Notes: generated by a model from the sequence alone, not told the origin. Counted from the stretch's first letter, positions 33,668-45,131 are shown. The stretch is 64,000 bases of DNA from Erwinia phyllosphaerae (GCF_019132875.1 NZ_JAHSPF010000005.1:124001-188000), one strand, 5' to 3'. Numbers and translations: made by a program.

Positions 33668-34621
33668 GTGACGTTAAAAAATCGCTATGGTTTGATTGCT
33701 GTCGATAAGCAGGGCAGCAACATGCTGTTTCTTAATCCTGAAACCTTTGCCGTCGAGAGGGAGCTGAACGCTTTTCCGCCGCGCCCGCATGAGCTGCTGA
33801 TCCTGCCGCAGCAGCATAAGGCCTATGTACCTATCTTCGGCGACGGTATTCATGGCGACAATCCTCATCCTGGCCATAAAATTGCGGTGATCGATCTGCT
33901 ACAGCGTCAGGTGCAGGGATTTATCGATGTCAGCCCGCTTGAATCTCCGCATACCGCGCGGTTGGGGCACGATGGCTATGTGTATCAATGCTGCGAAAAC
34001 AGCGCCACGATTCTGGTTATCGATCCCAATAGCGACACCATTATTAACAAAATTGCCGTGCCTTCACACAATACACACCGATTAGCGATTCTGCCTTCCG
34101 GCCGTAAGCTGTTTACCGATAACGAAGAGGATGCCTCCGTAACGGTAGTGGAACTCTCTGGCGGCAACGGCAAAGTCATCGACACTATCGCTATGCCCGG
34201 CACCATCAGCGGGATAGCCGCTTCGCCGATTAGCGCATTTATTGTAGCGACGGACGGCGAGAAGCCGGGGCTACACGTGTTGGACAGTAATGAGCATCGC
34301 CTGGTGAAAACCCTGCCGCTGCCGGGCCATAAAAAATCTTCCCAGCTGGTTCGCTTTAGCGAGGATGGCTCGCTGCTGGTGGTTATTGGTGACGAGGAGC
34401 CGGTTATCAGCCTTTTTGACGGCGAGCTTAATCCGCTCGGTCAGATTAAAGTAGGGAATAAGCCGATGGACGGCTGTTTTAGCCCGGACAACCAGACGCT
34501 GCTTATCGCCAACGAGGACGACGGCACGCTAAGCGTAATTGATATCGCCACGCTGAACGTTATCGCTACGCCTGCCGTTGGCCGAGGCTGCGAAGTGCTG
34601 AGCTATTTTGCTATTCCCTGA
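33668..34621 (+). CDS. YncE-like beta-propeller protein
   Basis: 317 residues from GTG 33668, which has a strong AAAGGAGAG 5 nt upstream; the longer frame overlapping the previous gene is rejected. Repeated blade motifs of YVTN/lactonase-like propellers are visible, for example [20 protein letters not shown] and [20 protein letters not shown]. There is no signal peptide, so it is cytoplasmic, unlike E. coli YncE. Function unknown. Its stop overlaps an ATG of the mug frame. Confidence 0.8.
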   Translation: MTLKNRYGLIAVDKQGSNMLFLNPETFAVERELNAFPPRPHELLILPQQHKAYVPIFGDGIHGDNPHPGHKIAVIDLLQRQVQGFIDVSPLESPHTARLGHDGYVYQCCENSATILVIDPNSDTIINKIAVPSHNTHRLAILPSGRKLFTDNEEDASVTVVELSGGNGKVIDTIAMPGTISGIAASPISAFIVATDGEKPGLHVLDSNEHRLVKTLPLPGHKKSSQLVRFSEDGSLLVVIGDEEPVISLFDGELNPLGQIKVGNKPMDGCFSPDNQTLLIANEDDGTLSVIDIATLNVIATPAVGRGCEVLSYFAIP

Positions 34622-34644
34622 TGGCAAAGCCTGGAGAAATAAGA

Positions 34645-35169
34645 GTGGAACACAAGGAACACGGGATTGATGACATTATCGCGCCCGGACTCAGAGTGAT
34701 TTTCTGCGGCATTAATCCCGGAAAATCTTCGGCCCATACCGGTTTTCATTTTGCCTATGCAGGAAACCGTTTCTGGAAAACAATCTGGCAGGCCGGATTT
34801 ACGGCCAGGCAGCTCAAGCCGGAAGAAGAACGCGAGCTATTGGTCACGCGCTGCGGGATTACCATGCTGGTAGAAAGGGCGACCAAAGAGGCTTCGGAGC
34901 TTACGGCAACGGAGCTACGCGACGGCGGCAAACTGCTGGAGGAGAAGATCCTGCGCTATCAGCCTGATGCGCTCGCGGTGCTGGGTAAGCAAGCCTATAA
35001 ACAGGCGTTCAGGGCGGGGAAGGTAGAGTGGGGCAAGCAGCCGCAAACCCTCGGCAAGACGGAAATCTGGGTATTACCTAATCCCAGCGGTTTGAATCGT
35101 GCTTCGCAGGATGAGCTGACCGCCGCTTATCAGGAACTAAACCGGGCATTACTGGCGGCAGATCGCTGA
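34645..35169 (+). CDS. mug: G/U mismatch-specific DNA glycosylase Mug
   Basis: 174 residues from GTG 34645, chosen because GGAG lies 8 nt upstream; an ATG at 34621 overlapping the previous stop would add 8 residues. The family active-site motif [18 protein letters not shown] is present, with the NRFWKTIW block and the C-terminal [11 protein letters not shown] loop. Mug removes uracil or ethenocytosine opposite guanine. The position beside rpoD is as in E. coli. Confidence 0.93.
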   Translation: MEHKEHGIDDIIAPGLRVIFCGINPGKSSAHTGFHFAYAGNRFWKTIWQAGFTARQLKPEEERELLVTRCGITMLVERATKEASELTATELRDGGKLLEEKILRYQPDALAVLGKQAYKQAFRAGKVEWGKQPQTLGKTEIWVLPNPSGLNRASQDELTAAYQELNRALLAADR

Positions 35170-35249
35170 TCTGATGCGCAGTTTCATGGCTGTTGCACAG
35201 AAATCAGGTCCAGCTCTGGGTTTAGTAAATTGCTGCGGGAACTGACGAT

Positions 35250-35418
35250 GAAGTGCGCTACACTGCGCGACGGGTGCTCAGGATCTTTTTGTCCTGGGTA
35301 ACCGGGACAGAAAGAGAAAAGCCCCACCTGACGCAAGTCAAAGTGAGGCACCTCTTACATCCCACAATGTAAAGGTAGCCTTTTACCCGCTGAAAAGCAA
35401 TGGAAAAGGAGGCCAGTG
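35250..35418 (+). ncRNA. Putative hok-type mRNA leader / antisense target region
   Basis: The 170 bp before the Hok-like start contain several inverted repeats (TCTTTTTGTCCTGGGTAACC region; CACCTGACGCAAGTCAAAGTG; TTACATCCCACAATGTAA). Hok loci normally carry a structured leader covered by a cis-antisense Sok RNA. The antisense promoter is not resolved by eye. Confidence 0.4.
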
Positions 35419-35571
35419 ATGGCACAAAAAATGTTCGTTTTCTGTTTAACGATGGTCTGCATAACGGTAATTACCCTTGTCTGGCTTACACGCGGTTCGC
35501 TGTGTGAACTGCACGTTAAACAGGGCGGCACAGAGATTGTAGCCAGCTTAGCCTGCGAACCCGCAAGGTAA
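35419..35571 (+). CDS. Hok/Gef family type I toxin
   Basis: 50 residues, preceded by AAAGGAGG. An N-terminal membrane helix (MFVFCLTMVCITVITLVWL) is followed by the family signature TRGSLCELHVKQGGTEIVAS and LACEPAR. Cysteine positions and length match HokA/HokC-type peptides, which depolarise the inner membrane when the antisense RNA is lost. Chromosomal copies are often silent. It lies between mug and rpoD, convergent with rpoD. Confidence 0.88.
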   Translation: MAQKMFVFCLTMVCITVITLVWLTRGSLCELHVKQGGTEIVASLACEPAR

Positions 35572-35672
35572 GGCAACCGCTGGCGGACAGGTTGTTCGCC
35601 AGCGCATTGTTGATGTGATCCGGGAGCACCCTTTCCAGGTTCAACTGTTGATGTCAGCAGGCAGGCAACAGG

Positions 35673-35705
35673 CAAAAAAAAGCCCCGGCACAGGCCGGGG
35701 CTTAT
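35673..35705 (-). terminator. Terminator of the rpsU-dnaG-rpoD operon
   Basis: AAGCCCCGGC/GCCGGGGCTT stem followed on the minus strand by TTTTTTT, 15 bp after the rpoD stop. Confidence 0.9.
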
Positions 35706-35720
35706 TACGCAGCCGGATAA

Positions 35721-37565
35721 TTAATCGTCCAGGAAGCTGCGCAGCACTTCAGAGCGGCTTGGATGACGCAGCTTGCGCAGTGCCTTCGCTTCAATCTGAC
35801 GAATACGCTCGCGGGTAACGTCGAACTGTTTGCCCACTTCTTCCAGCGTATGATCGGTGTTCATATCGATACCAAAACGCATGCGCAGGACTTTTGCTTC
35901 GCGAGCGGTCAGCCCGGCCAACACGTCGTGCGTCGCGGAACGCAGGCTCTCAGAGGTAGCAGAATCCAGCGGCAGCTCCAGCGTGGTATCTTCAATGAAG
36001 TCGCCCAGATGCGAATCTTCATCATCACCAATCGGCGTCTCCATGGAGATTGGCTCTTTAGCGATTTTCAGCACCTTGCGGATTTTGTCTTCCGGCATCA
36101 GCATACGCTCTGCCAGCTCTTCCGGCGTTGGCTCGCGGCCCATCTCCTGCAGCATCTGGCGGGAAATACGGTTGAGCTTGTTGATCGTCTCAATCATATG
36201 CACCGGAATACGGATGGTGCGCGCCTGATCAGCGATAGAGCGGGTGATAGCCTGACGGATCCACCAGGTCGCATAAGTAGAGAACTTATAGCCACGGCGA
36301 TATTCAAACTTATCAACGGCTTTCATCAGACCGATGTTGCCTTCCTGAATCAGATCCAGGAACTGCAGGCCACGGTTGGTATACTTTTTAGCAATAGAGA
36401 TAACCAGACGCAGGTTAGCTTCAACCATTTCTTTCTTCGCACGGCGCGCTTTCGCTTCACCGATAGACATGCGACGGTTGATATCTTTTACCTGTTCGAT
36501 GGTCAGGCCTGTCTCTTCTTCAATCTGCGCCAGCTTCATCAGGCTGCGCTGTACGTCTTCCGCTACGTCCTTCAGCTTTTCAGACCACGGTTTATTCATG
36601 GCCAGCGCGGCGTTGAACCAGGTTTCGCTGGTTTCATTGCCGGTAAACAGCGTGATGAAGTTCTTTTTCGGCATCTTACAGATTTCAACACACAGCTTCA
36701 TGATGATACGTTCCTGAGTACGAACGCGATCCATCATGGTACGCATGTTGTTTACCAGGTAGTCGAACTGCTTCGGCACCAGGCGGAACTGCTTAAAGAC
36801 GTCGGAAAGATTCTGGATTTCGCTAATAGCGTCAGCATGGCTGCGGCCTTTAGCTTTGATCACCGTACGCGTTTTTTCGTACTGCGTGCGCAGCTCGGTG
36901 AATTTCTCGCGAGCCAGTTCTGGATCGATGCTGTTGTCATCGTCAGAGCTGTCGTCGTCAGACTCTTCGTCTTCATCTTCGTCGTCGTCACGCTCTTCTT
37001 CAGAGAGTTCAGAGCCTACGTGCGTAGCCGTAGGTGCAATGTCCTCTTCCGCGTTTGGATCGACAAAGCCGGTGATCATGTCGGAAAGGCGAGCCTCGCC
37101 CGCTTCAACGCGATCGTACTGCTCCAGCAAATAGGTGATGGCTTCAGGATATTCGGCAACGGAACACTGAACCTGGTTGATACCGTCTTCGATGCGCTTC
37201 GCGATGTCGATTTCGCCTTCGCGCGTCAGCAGTTCAACGGTACCCATTTCGCGCATGTACATGCGCACCGGGTCGGTGGTACGTCCGATCTCGGATTCAA
37301 CGCTGGAGAGCACCTGAGCAGCCGCTTCGGCAGCATCTTCGTCCGTGTCGCTGCTGTTTTCGTTCAGCATCAGATCGTCGGCATCAGGCGCTTCTTCCAC
37401 AACCTGAATGCCCATGTCGTTGATCATCTGGATGATGTCTTCGATCTGATCGGAGTCGACGATATCTTCCGGCAGATGGTCATTGACCTCGGCATAGGTC
37501 AGATAGCCTTGCTCCTTACCACGGGTGACAAGCAGCTTCAGCTGTGACTGCGGGTTTTGCTCCAT
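35721..37565 (-). CDS. rpoD: RNA polymerase sigma-70 factor RpoD
   Basis: 614 residues (E. coli 613). Region 1.1 is at the N-terminus, with an acidic non-conserved region rich in D/E near residues 185-215. Region 2 has the [20 protein letters not shown] and [10 protein letters not shown] core, then region 3, and region 4.2 ends [20 protein letters not shown]. It is the housekeeping sigma factor that directs RNA polymerase to -35/-10 promoters. Last gene of the macromolecular synthesis operon, about 280 bp after dnaG. Confidence 0.99.
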   Translation of the reverse strand: MEQNPQSQLKLLVTRGKEQGYLTYAEVNDHLPEDIVDSDQIEDIIQMINDMGIQVVEEAPDADDLMLNENSSDTDEDAAEAAAQVLSSVESEIGRTTDPVRMYMREMGTVELLTREGEIDIAKRIEDGINQVQCSVAEYPEAITYLLEQYDRVEAGEARLSDMITGFVDPNAEEDIAPTATHVGSELSEEERDDDEDEDEESDDDSSDDDNSIDPELAREKFTELRTQYEKTRTVIKAKGRSHADAISEIQNLSDVFKQFRLVPKQFDYLVNNMRTMMDRVRTQERIIMKLCVEICKMPKKNFITLFTGNETSETWFNAALAMNKPWSEKLKDVAEDVQRSLMKLAQIEEETGLTIEQVKDINRRMSIGEAKARRAKKEMVEANLRLVISIAKKYTNRGLQFLDLIQEGNIGLMKAVDKFEYRRGYKFSTYATWWIRQAITRSIADQARTIRIPVHMIETINKLNRISRQMLQEMGREPTPEELAERMLMPEDKIRKVLKIAKEPISMETPIGDDEDSHLGDFIEDTTLELPLDSATSESLRSATHDVLAGLTAREAKVLRMRFGIDMNTDHTLEEVGKQFDVTRERIRQIEAKALRKLRHPSRSEVLRSFLDD

Positions 37566-37846
37566 AAGACGGTATCCACACTTCTGTTAAATTAGATTGG
37601 TGTTGGTCGGCTAAGCTTAAGCAGCCAACAATAACAGTGAGGGCGTTGGATTATTGCCGCTGCCCATCGTGGCGGCTGCCAGGCTCGACCTGGCGGATAA
37701 TCGGCACTTAAGCCGCGGATATTCTGTGTGAAGCGGTTTCTTCTAGCCGCGCCCGCATTCCTTATCAGCCGGAACAGAGCGCTCAAAGTAGCAACGACGA
37801 TATACGCTTCAAAATGTTGTACAACTCATTCTTCGCCGCTGCTTAA
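37566..37846. other. dnaG-rpoD intergenic region
   Basis: 281 bp without a gene. In E. coli rpoD has additional promoters, including a heat-shock promoter, in and near dnaG; I could not assign them here by eye. Confidence 0.5.
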
Positions 37847-39592
37847 TTACTGTTTTTTCAAGGCCTGGCTCAGCGTCCAGAATTCCCGCCGCTCCCCGGC
37901 ATTTAATCCGTGGGTGCGGTCACGCGCGATAAGCTCTTCAAGCCTGCGCTCCAGCGCCGCGTCGTACATGCTGGCCAGCGAGTCCTTAAACATGGTTTCC
38001 ACTTCATCCTCAACTATCATGTGGTTCCACGTTGCCAGCGTTTCAAGGCTCTGGCTAAATTTTGTGCCGCGATATAACTCTAGTAGCTGACCGGTGGTCA
38101 AGCCAGGATGCGCCACGCAGGTGCTGACCAGCTCGACAAATAGCGAAAAGCCCGGAAGCGCCGAGTTGTCCAGTCCTTCCAGCGAAGGCACTATCGTCGC
38201 CAGCTCCGGATTTTGAATCAGCAATCCAATCAGTATACGCATGGTTGTGCGTTTTAGCTGGGGCTGCTTAGGCACCTTCGAGCCTTCGCTCTGTTTCGGC
38301 AGCAGTTTTTCCAGCTGGCTATCGTCCAGAATGCCCAGTTTATTACCCAATTCCTGACGCAGATAGATGCGCAGCGTTTCACCGGGCACCTGGCTAATCA
38401 GCGGCAAAGCCAGCGTACTAAGCTGCGCTCTGCCGTCGGGCGTGCTCAAATTAACCTGCGGCAGCAGCGTATCGAACAGAAAAGCGGAGAGCGGCATCGC
38501 CTGCTCCATCCGCGTTTCAAACGTCTCTTTGCCCTCTTTACGCACCAGCGTATCGGGATCTTCACCATCCGGCAGAAACATAAAGCGTAGCTGACGACCG
38601 TCATTCATGTAAGGCAATGCGGTTTCCAGCGCGCGCCATGCCGCTTCCCGGCCCGCTCTGTCACCGTCGTAGCAGCAAATCACCGTATCGGTGGTGCGAA
38701 AAAGCAGTTGAATATGCTCAGGCGTAGTGGAAGTGCCCAATGACGCGACGGCATAGTCGATGCCGAACTGCGCCAGTGCTACCACGTCCATGTAGCCTTC
38801 AACCACTAACAGCTTTGCGGGTTCAGGATGTTTCTTTTGTGCCTCATAAAGGCCATACAGCTGGCGGCCTTTATGGAAAATTTCGGTTTCCGGCGAGTTC
38901 AGGTATTTCGGCAGGGCATCGCCAATAACGCGTCCGCCAAAACCTGTTACCCGTCCACGCTTGTCGTGAATCGGAAACATGATCCGTTCGCGAAAGCGGT
39001 CGTAACTGCGTCCCTGATCGTTGGTTACCAGCATGCCGGCATCCGTCAGCGACTGGCGGTCGTCCGGGTTACGGCCAAAACGTTTGAGCGCGTTGTCCCA
39101 GCCCGCAGGCGCAAAGCCGATGGAAAAATGCCGGATAACCTCATCGCTCAGGCCCCGCTGCGCAAGATAGTCTCGCGCGCCTGCCGCCTGGCTTTGAGAA
39201 AGCGACTGCTGATAAAAATCGTTCAGGCCACTCATCAGCTGATAAAGGCTCTGACGCTGATGCCGCTCAAGCTGGCTTGGGCCGGTGCCGCTTTCATAGG
39301 GCACTTCCAGACCGTACAGGGTGGCCAGCTCTTCAATGCTTTCGACAAACTCAAGCCGATCGTAATTCATCAAAAAATCGATGGCGTTGCCGTGTGCGCC
39401 ACAGCCGAAGCAGTGGTAAAACTGTTTTTCACCGTTGACGGTGAAAGAGGGGGTTTTTTCATTATGGAAGGGACAACACGCGTGGTAGTTCTTACCCTGC
39501 TTTTTTAGCTTTACGCGCGCATCGATAAGATCCACGATGTCCGTGCGGGCCAGCAAGTCATTGATAAATACGCGTGGAATTCGTCCAGCCAT
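37847..39592 (-). CDS. dnaG: DNA primase DnaG
   Basis: 581 residues (E. coli 581). The N-terminal zinc-binding domain (CPFHNEKTPSFTV; CFGCGAHG) is followed by the TOPRIM domain with EGYMDVVAL and the DGDRAGR acidic motif, and a C-terminal DnaB-interaction helical bundle. DnaG makes RNA primers at the replication fork. Second gene of the rpsU-dnaG-rpoD operon. Confidence 0.99.
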   Translation of the reverse strand: MAGRIPRVFINDLLARTDIVDLIDARVKLKKQGKNYHACCPFHNEKTPSFTVNGEKQFYHCFGCGAHGNAIDFLMNYDRLEFVESIEELATLYGLEVPYESGTGPSQLERHQRQSLYQLMSGLNDFYQQSLSQSQAAGARDYLAQRGLSDEVIRHFSIGFAPAGWDNALKRFGRNPDDRQSLTDAGMLVTNDQGRSYDRFRERIMFPIHDKRGRVTGFGGRVIGDALPKYLNSPETEIFHKGRQLYGLYEAQKKHPEPAKLLVVEGYMDVVALAQFGIDYAVASLGTSTTPEHIQLLFRTTDTVICCYDGDRAGREAAWRALETALPYMNDGRQLRFMFLPDGEDPDTLVRKEGKETFETRMEQAMPLSAFLFDTLLPQVNLSTPDGRAQLSTLALPLISQVPGETLRIYLRQELGNKLGILDDSQLEKLLPKQSEGSKVPKQPQLKRTTMRILIGLLIQNPELATIVPSLEGLDNSALPGFSLFVELVSTCVAHPGLTTGQLLELYRGTKFSQSLETLATWNHMIVEDEVETMFKDSLASMYDAALERRLEELIARDRTHGLNAGERREFWTLSQALKKQ

Positions 39593-39624
39593 AAGCCCCG
39601 GTTTATCAGCTCATAAACGAGAAC

Positions 39625-39657
39625 AAGCCGCGCATTCCTTTCGGAAAGCACGGCCTT
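39625..39657 (-). terminator. Partial terminator between rpsU and dnaG
   Basis: An imperfect hairpin (AAGGCCGTGCTTTCC with GGAATGCGCGGCTT, loop GAAA) lies in the 110-bp gap, where E. coli has the T1 terminator that sets the high rpsU to low dnaG ratio. Confidence 0.6.
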
Positions 39658-39703
39658 GTGTACTACTACTTGTCTGTGAAGCCTGAGGGCAAGCCCTCAA
39701 ATA

Positions 39704-40222
<519 letters not shown>

Positions 40223-41245
40223 ATGCGTGTGCTCGGAATAGAAACTTCCTGCGATGAAACCGGTATCGCCATCTACGACGATAAAGCCGGCTTGCTCGCT
40301 AACCAACTTTATAGCCAGGTCAAACTCCATGCCGACTACGGTGGCGTGGTGCCGGAGCTGGCTTCGCGCGATCACGTGCGTAAAACCGTGCCGTTAATTC
40401 AGGCTGCTTTGCAAGAGGCTGGACTACAGGCACAAGATATTGATGCGGTTGCCTATACCGCAGGCCCTGGCCTTGTGGGCGCGCTGCTGGTAGGGGCGAC
40501 GATTGGCCGCTCGCTGGCTTTTGCCTGGAACGTGCCGGCGGTGCCGGTACACCATATGGAAGGGCATCTGCTGGCACCCATGCTGGAAGAGAATCCGCCT
40601 GCGTTTCCTTTTGTCGCGCTATTGGTATCTGGCGGGCATACGCAGCTGATCGGCGTCACCGGCGTAGGTGAATACACGCTGCTTGGCGAATCCGTTGACG
40701 ATGCGGCGGGCGAGGCGTTCGACAAAACGGCCAAGCTGCTGGGGCTGGATTATCCCGGTGGACCAATGTTGTCAAAAATGGCGCAGCAGGGCGTTGAAAA
40801 ACGCTTTGTTTTCCCACGGCCAATGACCGACAGGCCTGGCCTGGACTTCAGTTTTTCCGGACTGAAAACCTATGCGGCTAACACTATCCGTGAGAATGCC
40901 AATGACGATCAGACGCGCGCCGACGTAGCGCGGGCATTTGAAGATGCGGTTGTCGATACGTTAATTATCAAATGCAAACGCGCGCTGGAACAGACGGGTT
41001 TTTCGCGGCTGGTGATTGCGGGCGGCGTCAGCGCTAACCGTACGCTACGTGCCAGAATGGCTGATGTGATGCGCGCGCGCGGCGGAGAAGTGTTTTACGC
41101 CAGGCCGGAATTCTGTACCGATAACGGGGCGATGATCGCCTATGCGGGGATGGTCAGACTAAAAGGGGGCACCAGCGGCGATTTGAGCGTCAGCGTGCGC
41201 CCGCGCTGGCCGCTTGCTGAACTGTCGCCGTTGCAGGCCGACTGA
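40223..41245 (+). CDS. tsaD: tRNA threonylcarbamoyladenosine transferase TsaD
   Basis: 340 residues from the ATG with GAGG 9 nt upstream ([20 protein letters not shown]). The metal-binding [11 protein letters not shown], phosphate loop SGGHTQLI and C-terminal [10 protein letters not shown] motifs of the ASKHA-fold Kae1/TsaD family are present. With TsaB, TsaC and TsaE it makes the essential t6A37 modification of ANN-decoding tRNAs. Confidence 0.98.
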   Translation: MRVLGIETSCDETGIAIYDDKAGLLANQLYSQVKLHADYGGVVPELASRDHVRKTVPLIQAALQEAGLQAQDIDAVAYTAGPGLVGALLVGATIGRSLAFAWNVPAVPVHHMEGHLLAPMLEENPPAFPFVALLVSGGHTQLIGVTGVGEYTLLGESVDDAAGEAFDKTAKLLGLDYPGGPMLSKMAQQGVEKRFVFPRPMTDRPGLDFSFSGLKTYAANTIRENANDDQTRADVARAFEDAVVDTLIIKCKRALEQTGFSRLVIAGGVSANRTLRARMADVMRARGGEVFYARPEFCTDNGAMIAYAGMVRLKGGTSGDLSVSVRPRWPLAELSPLQAD

Positions 41246-41468
41246 TGTAAAAGCGCCATTGCCGTCAGGCAATGGCGCAAAACAGATGACTGATTCCTTG
41301 TCCGACAGGCTGTTCAGCCAGTCGCCAGAGTTTCCCCCTGCGCTGAGCCGGTGTTTCTGCCTGGCCCGGACAAAAAAACAATCTCCGATTCAGATTATCA
41401 GCTACCCGGCATCTTCTAACCGCTGGTGAGAGCGGGCGCTTTTAGTAGTGCAGTAAGCTCTTTAAGTT

Positions 41469-41720
41469 CTATAAGATATTATTAGTACAGCCAGAAACAA
41501 TGTTGCTCGTGTTTAAAAGGTCACGAGGAACCAAGGTAGAAACAGTATTAATAATGTCCCGAGGATCAAAGGTACAATCAATATTAATAATGTCCCAGAC
41601 AGAGCCCGGAAAAATGGTACCTGGAGAAATAATAGCGGGCTCATAACCAATGTTACCATTACTATCGATAGTGGCAGCACCGCTAACCAGTTCTACTTCT
41701 TGCTGTGTTAAATTTTTCAT
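41469..41720 (-). CDS. Putative class II microcin-like precursor with double-glycine-type leader
   Basis: 83 residues from the ATG with AAGGA 8 nt upstream. The first 15 residues (MKNLTQQEVELVSGA) match the pattern of double-glycine leaders of colicin V/microcin L type: an acidic amphipathic helix, hydrophobics at spaced positions and a terminal GA. The remaining 68 residues contain three 12-residue repeats starting DIIN/DIIN/DLLN (43-54, 55-66, 67-78), and two cysteines (C49, C78). No peptidase-containing ABC exporter or immunity gene is adjacent. It may be a secreted bacteriocin served in trans, or another GG-leader peptide. The region is AT-rich compared with tsaD and plsY. Confidence 0.6.
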   Translation of the reverse strand: MKNLTQQEVELVSGAATIDSNGNIGYEPAIISPGTIFPGSVWDIINIDCTFDPRDIINTVSTLVPRDLLNTSNIVSGCTNNIL

Positions 41721-41846
41721 TACATATTCCTTGTAATTAACGTTTTTACATAAACCCACATCTGCTGAGTGGGTTTTGCAATCCTATTGAACCGTGCCGG
41801 AATTTGCAATGAAAAATAACGATATAAAACAGTAAGTTATTGGAAT

Positions 41847-42443
41847 TTATTTGCGTTTTTTCTTCCAGATTTTTGTTTCCTGACCGCGCCACAAACGCTG
41901 GATATTGTCGTGATGACGCAACAGAACCAGGCACGATAGCATCGCCACCGGAAAGGTCAGCTGTGGCTTAAACCACCACACATAAAAAGGCGCAATCAGT
42001 GCGCTGATAATAGCGCCTAAGGAAGAATAACCGCTTAGCAACACGGTCAGCAGCCAGGTGCCGGTCATCAGTCCGGTCAGGTCCCAGCCAATCGGCGCGA
42101 TAGCACCAAATGCCGTCGCCACGCCTTTACCGCCTTTGAACTGAAAAAAGACCGGATAGATATGCCCCAGGCAGGCGGCAATAGCGGTCAGGCCAAGCCA
42201 GAAGGGGGAAAGTCCATAGTGGTAAGCCAGCCACACCGGCAGCATACCTTTCAAAATATCGAACAGCAGTACGGCCAGCGCCGGCACTTTGCCGCCGATG
42301 CGCAGCACGTTGGTGGCACCAGGATTGCCGGAACCATTTTGACGCGGATCGGGTAGTCTGAACAGTCGGCAAACCAGAATCGCGCTGGAAATGGAGCCGC
42401 ACAGATACGCGAAAATAATCATACCAAGCGCGAATACACTCAT
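41847..42443 (-). CDS. plsY: Glycerol-3-phosphate acyltransferase PlsY
   Basis: 198 residues, with about five membrane helices and the PlsY motifs [22 protein letters not shown] and [18 protein letters not shown]. It transfers acyl groups from acyl-phosphate to glycerol-3-phosphate, the first step of phospholipid synthesis, in the inner membrane. Divergent from folB as in E. coli. Confidence 0.97.
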   Translation of the reverse strand: MSVFALGMIIFAYLCGSISSAILVCRLFRLPDPRQNGSGNPGATNVLRIGGKVPALAVLLFDILKGMLPVWLAYHYGLSPFWLGLTAIAACLGHIYPVFFQFKGGKGVATAFGAIAPIGWDLTGLMTGTWLLTVLLSGYSSLGAIISALIAPFYVWWFKPQLTFPVAMLSCLVLLRHHDNIQRLWRGQETKIWKKKRK

Positions 42444-42550
42444 AACACCGTTCCGTCTTCAGGGGGTCGTTTTGTTCTCGTCATCCGTGGATAATACGCA
42501 TAAACCGTCGGAAGTGGTATCCGGCAACCACAAAAACAGAGACTCGTATC

Positions 42551-42910
42551 ATGGATATTGTATTTATTGAACAGCTGTCGGTCATCACCACCATTGGCGT
42601 TTATGACTGGGAACAGACCATTTCGCAGAAGCTGGTGTTCGATGTCGAAATGGCCTGGGACAACCGCAAGGCGGCGGCCAGCGACGATGTGAATGACTGC
42701 CTGAGCTACGCCGACGTCTCTGAAGCGATAATTGCGCACGTGGCCGGCGGTCGTTTTGCGTTAGTTGAACGAGTAGCAGAAGAGGTTGCCACGCTGCTAC
42801 TGACCCGTTTCAGCTCTCCATGGGTTCGCATTAAGCTAAGCAAGCCTGGCGCAGTGGCACAGGCGTTGCAGGTTGGCGTAATTATCGAGCGGGGGACTAT
42901 TCCGAAATAA
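42551..42910 (+). CDS. folB: Dihydroneopterin aldolase FolB
   Basis: 119 residues: MDIVFIEQLSVITTIGVYDW with the conserved E of EQTISQKLVF, the DCLSYADVSEAI block and a C-terminal VRIKLSKPGA. It converts 7,8-dihydroneopterin to 6-hydroxymethyl-dihydropterin in folate synthesis. A GC hairpin and short gap precede uppP. Confidence 0.97.
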   Translation: MDIVFIEQLSVITTIGVYDWEQTISQKLVFDVEMAWDNRKAAASDDVNDCLSYADVSEAIIAHVAGGRFALVERVAEEVATLLLTRFSSPWVRIKLSKPGAVAQALQVGVIIERGTIPK

Positions 42911-43054
42911 CAGCAAGGTGATTGCCATCACGATGAAACCAAATCACATTATTGAGGTCTTGATGATTGGCCTGCTTTGCAGCGGGCGCAATTTTGGCGG
43001 TGGCGTTAAGCGACCGCCTTTTTAATGGCTTTTATACGGATAGGGGTAGATTTG

Positions 43055-43873
43055 ATGGCAGATATTCATCAGCTATGGGTGGCAGCAATCCTTGGGATTG
43101 TTGAGGGGTTAACGGAGTTTCTCCCTGTTTCTTCCACCGGGCACATGATCATTGTCGGTCATCTGTTAGGCTTTGAAGGTGATAAAGCAGATACTTTTGA
43201 AGTGGTTATCCAGCTGGGTTCCATCCTGGCCGTGGTGGTCATGTTCTGGCGTCGTCTGTTTGGTCTAATCGGTATTCATTTCGGCAAGGTGCCTCACGAA
43301 GGCACAGGCAAAGGCCATCTGACGCTGATTCATATCCTGCTGGGCATGGTTCCGGCTGTTGTCATCGGGCTGATTTTCCACGATAAAATTAAAACGCTCT
43401 TTAACCCCATCAATGTGATGTATGCGCTGGTCGTCGGCGGCCTGCTGTTACTGGCGGCAGAGTACCTGAAGCCAAAACAGCCGAAAGCGGTAGGGATTGA
43501 TGATATGACTTATCGTCAGGCCTTTATCATTGGCTGTTTCCAGTGTCTGGCGCTGTGGCCGGGCTTTTCTCGTTCCGGTGCGACCATTTCCGGCGGGATG
43601 CTGATGGGCGTCAGTCGTTATGCGGCTTCCGAGTTTTCCTTCATTCTGGCCGTACCGATGATGATGGGCGCGACGGTGCTGGATCTCTATAAAAGCATGG
43701 GCTTTTTGACCATGGCCGATATGCCAATGTTCGCCGTTGGTTTCCTGACGGCTTTTGTCGTGGCGCTTATTGCTATCAAAGTGTTCCTGAAGCTTATTCA
43801 GCGTATCTCTTTTGTTCCTTTCGCCATCTACCGCTTTATTATTGCGGCAGCGGTGTACATGATTTTTGTGTAG
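43055..43873 (+). CDS. uppP: Undecaprenyl-diphosphatase UppP (BacA)
   Basis: 272 residues from the ATG preceded by AGGGGTAG ([14 protein letters not shown]); the upstream in-frame ATG would add ten residues. Family motifs [19 protein letters not shown] and [18 protein letters not shown] are intact. An integral membrane enzyme that recycles the undecaprenyl carrier lipid for peptidoglycan synthesis and gives bacitracin tolerance. Confidence 0.97.
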   Translation: MADIHQLWVAAILGIVEGLTEFLPVSSTGHMIIVGHLLGFEGDKADTFEVVIQLGSILAVVVMFWRRLFGLIGIHFGKVPHEGTGKGHLTLIHILLGMVPAVVIGLIFHDKIKTLFNPINVMYALVVGGLLLLAAEYLKPKQPKAVGIDDMTYRQAFIIGCFQCLALWPGFSRSGATISGGMLMGVSRYAASEFSFILAVPMMMGATVLDLYKSMGFLTMADMPMFAVGFLTAFVVALIAIKVFLKLIQRISFVPFAIYRFIIAAAVYMIFV

Positions 43874-43875
43874 AA

Positions 43876-43904
43876 AAAAAGCCGGACTTTGGTCCGGCTT
43901 CCTT
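43876..43904. terminator. Bidirectional terminator uppP / cca
   Basis: GCCGGAC and GTCCGGC pair around TTTG, flanked by an A run on the left and CTTCCTTTT on the right, between two convergent genes. Confidence 0.88.
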
Positions 43905-45131
43905 TTAACGCTGCTGTTCCTGCCACTTTTGTAGCGCTGCAATACGTCTTCGCGTTAACTCTTCCCTGACTTCAATACCCTTAAAGCCTGCGGCCACCAC
44001 CTCTTTTGTTGAGACGTTCTGCACAACTTCAAACGCCTGGCGTAAGTAATCGCCCTGCGGATAGGCATTGTTTTCAAAACCTGTGCGGCCACGCGCGTCA
44101 GCCTCGCTGGTCAAGGCAATCTGCTCGACGCGGTGCGGCTTGCGCCATGCATCAATACGATCGAAAAGGCCGATCAGCGCTTCCGGACTTTGCCGTTCTA
44201 CGGTATGCACCAGATCGTGAAATTCCGTTACCAGCAGCGCCAGGTCGCGCACGTTATTCGGTACGCGCAGCCGCTGGCAAAGTTGTTCTACCAGCGGAAC
44301 GCCAGCCAGACCGTGACCGTGATGGCTTGGCCATTTTTCCTGTGGCGTTAACGCTTTGCCAACGTCGTGAAACAGCGTAGCGAAACGAACATCTACCTCG
44401 TCGCTTAACTGTGCCGCAATCGCCAGCGTCATCAGCGTATGCACGCCGGTATCAATTTCCGGATGCCATTTAGCCGGAGCGGGCACGCCATAAAGGTTGT
44501 CCAGTTCAGGAAAGAGTACCGCCAGCGCGCCGCAGTCCCGTAACGTCTGAAAATAGACCTGGGGATCGGGCGTTTCCAGCGCCTTTTCCGTCTCTTTCCA
44601 GACGCGTTCCGGCGTTAGCTCATCCAGTTCGCCGCTGGCCGCCATCTCGCGCATCAGCGCCATTGTCTTATCCGCAATCTTAAAACCAAGATGGGCAAAA
44701 CGCGCGGCAAAGCGCGCCACGCGCAGGACGCGCAGCGGATCTTCTTTAAAAGCATCGGAAACGTGACGCAGCTGGCGCTGTTCTATATCAGCCCGGCCGC
44801 CGTAGGGATCGTAATAGCGCCCGTCTTCATCGCAGGCGATAGCGTTAATAGTCAGATCGCGACGCTGCAAATCCTGCTCCAGCGTCACGTCCGGTGCGGC
44901 ATAGCAGACAAAGCCGGTATAGCCGCTACCGTTTTTACGCTCGGTACGTGCCAGCGCGTATTCCTGCTGCGTCTCAGGATGCAGGAAGACCGGGAAATCA
45001 CGGCCAACCTGTTGATAACCAAGCGCTAGCATCTCGGCAGGTGACGCGCCGGTCACGACCCAATCTTTGTCTTTGACCGGCAAATTTAACAGTGCGTCGC
45101 GTACCGCGCCACCGACAAGGTAACTCTTCAC
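43905..45131 (-). CDS. cca: CCA-adding tRNA nucleotidyltransferase / repair enzyme
   Basis: 408 residues. The nucleotidyltransferase head has [10 protein letters not shown] and the KDKDWVVTG acidic motif; [10 protein letters not shown] follows. A C-terminal HD domain ([20 protein letters not shown]) carries the phosphohydrolase activity known for the enterobacterial enzyme. It builds and repairs the tRNA 3' CCA end. The start codon is followed by KSYLVGGAV, a near-terminal motif as usual. Confidence 0.97.
   Translation of the reverse strand: MKSYLVGGAVRDALLNLPVKDKDWVVTGASPAEMLALGYQQVGRDFPVFLHPETQQEYALARTERKNGSGYTGFVCYAAPDVTLEQDLQRRDLTINAIACDEDGRYYDPYGGRADIEQRQLRHVSDAFKEDPLRVLRVARFAARFAHLGFKIADKTMALMREMAASGELDELTPERVWKETEKALETPDPQVYFQTLRDCGALAVLFPELDNLYGVPAPAKWHPEIDTGVHTLMTLAIAAQLSDEVDVRFATLFHDVGKALTPQEKWPSHHGHGLAGVPLVEQLCQRLRVPNNVRDLALLVTEFHDLVHTVERQSPEALIGLFDRIDAWRKPHRVEQIALTSEADARGRTGFENNAYPQGDYLRQAFEVVQNVSTKEVVAAGFKGIEVREELTRRRIAALQKWQEQQR

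Noticed and set aside
35763..37547. 594-residue open frame antisense to rpoD
   Set aside because: Mirror frame of a highly conserved gene with strong codon bias; no ribosome binding site and an implausible Phe/Gln/His-rich composition.
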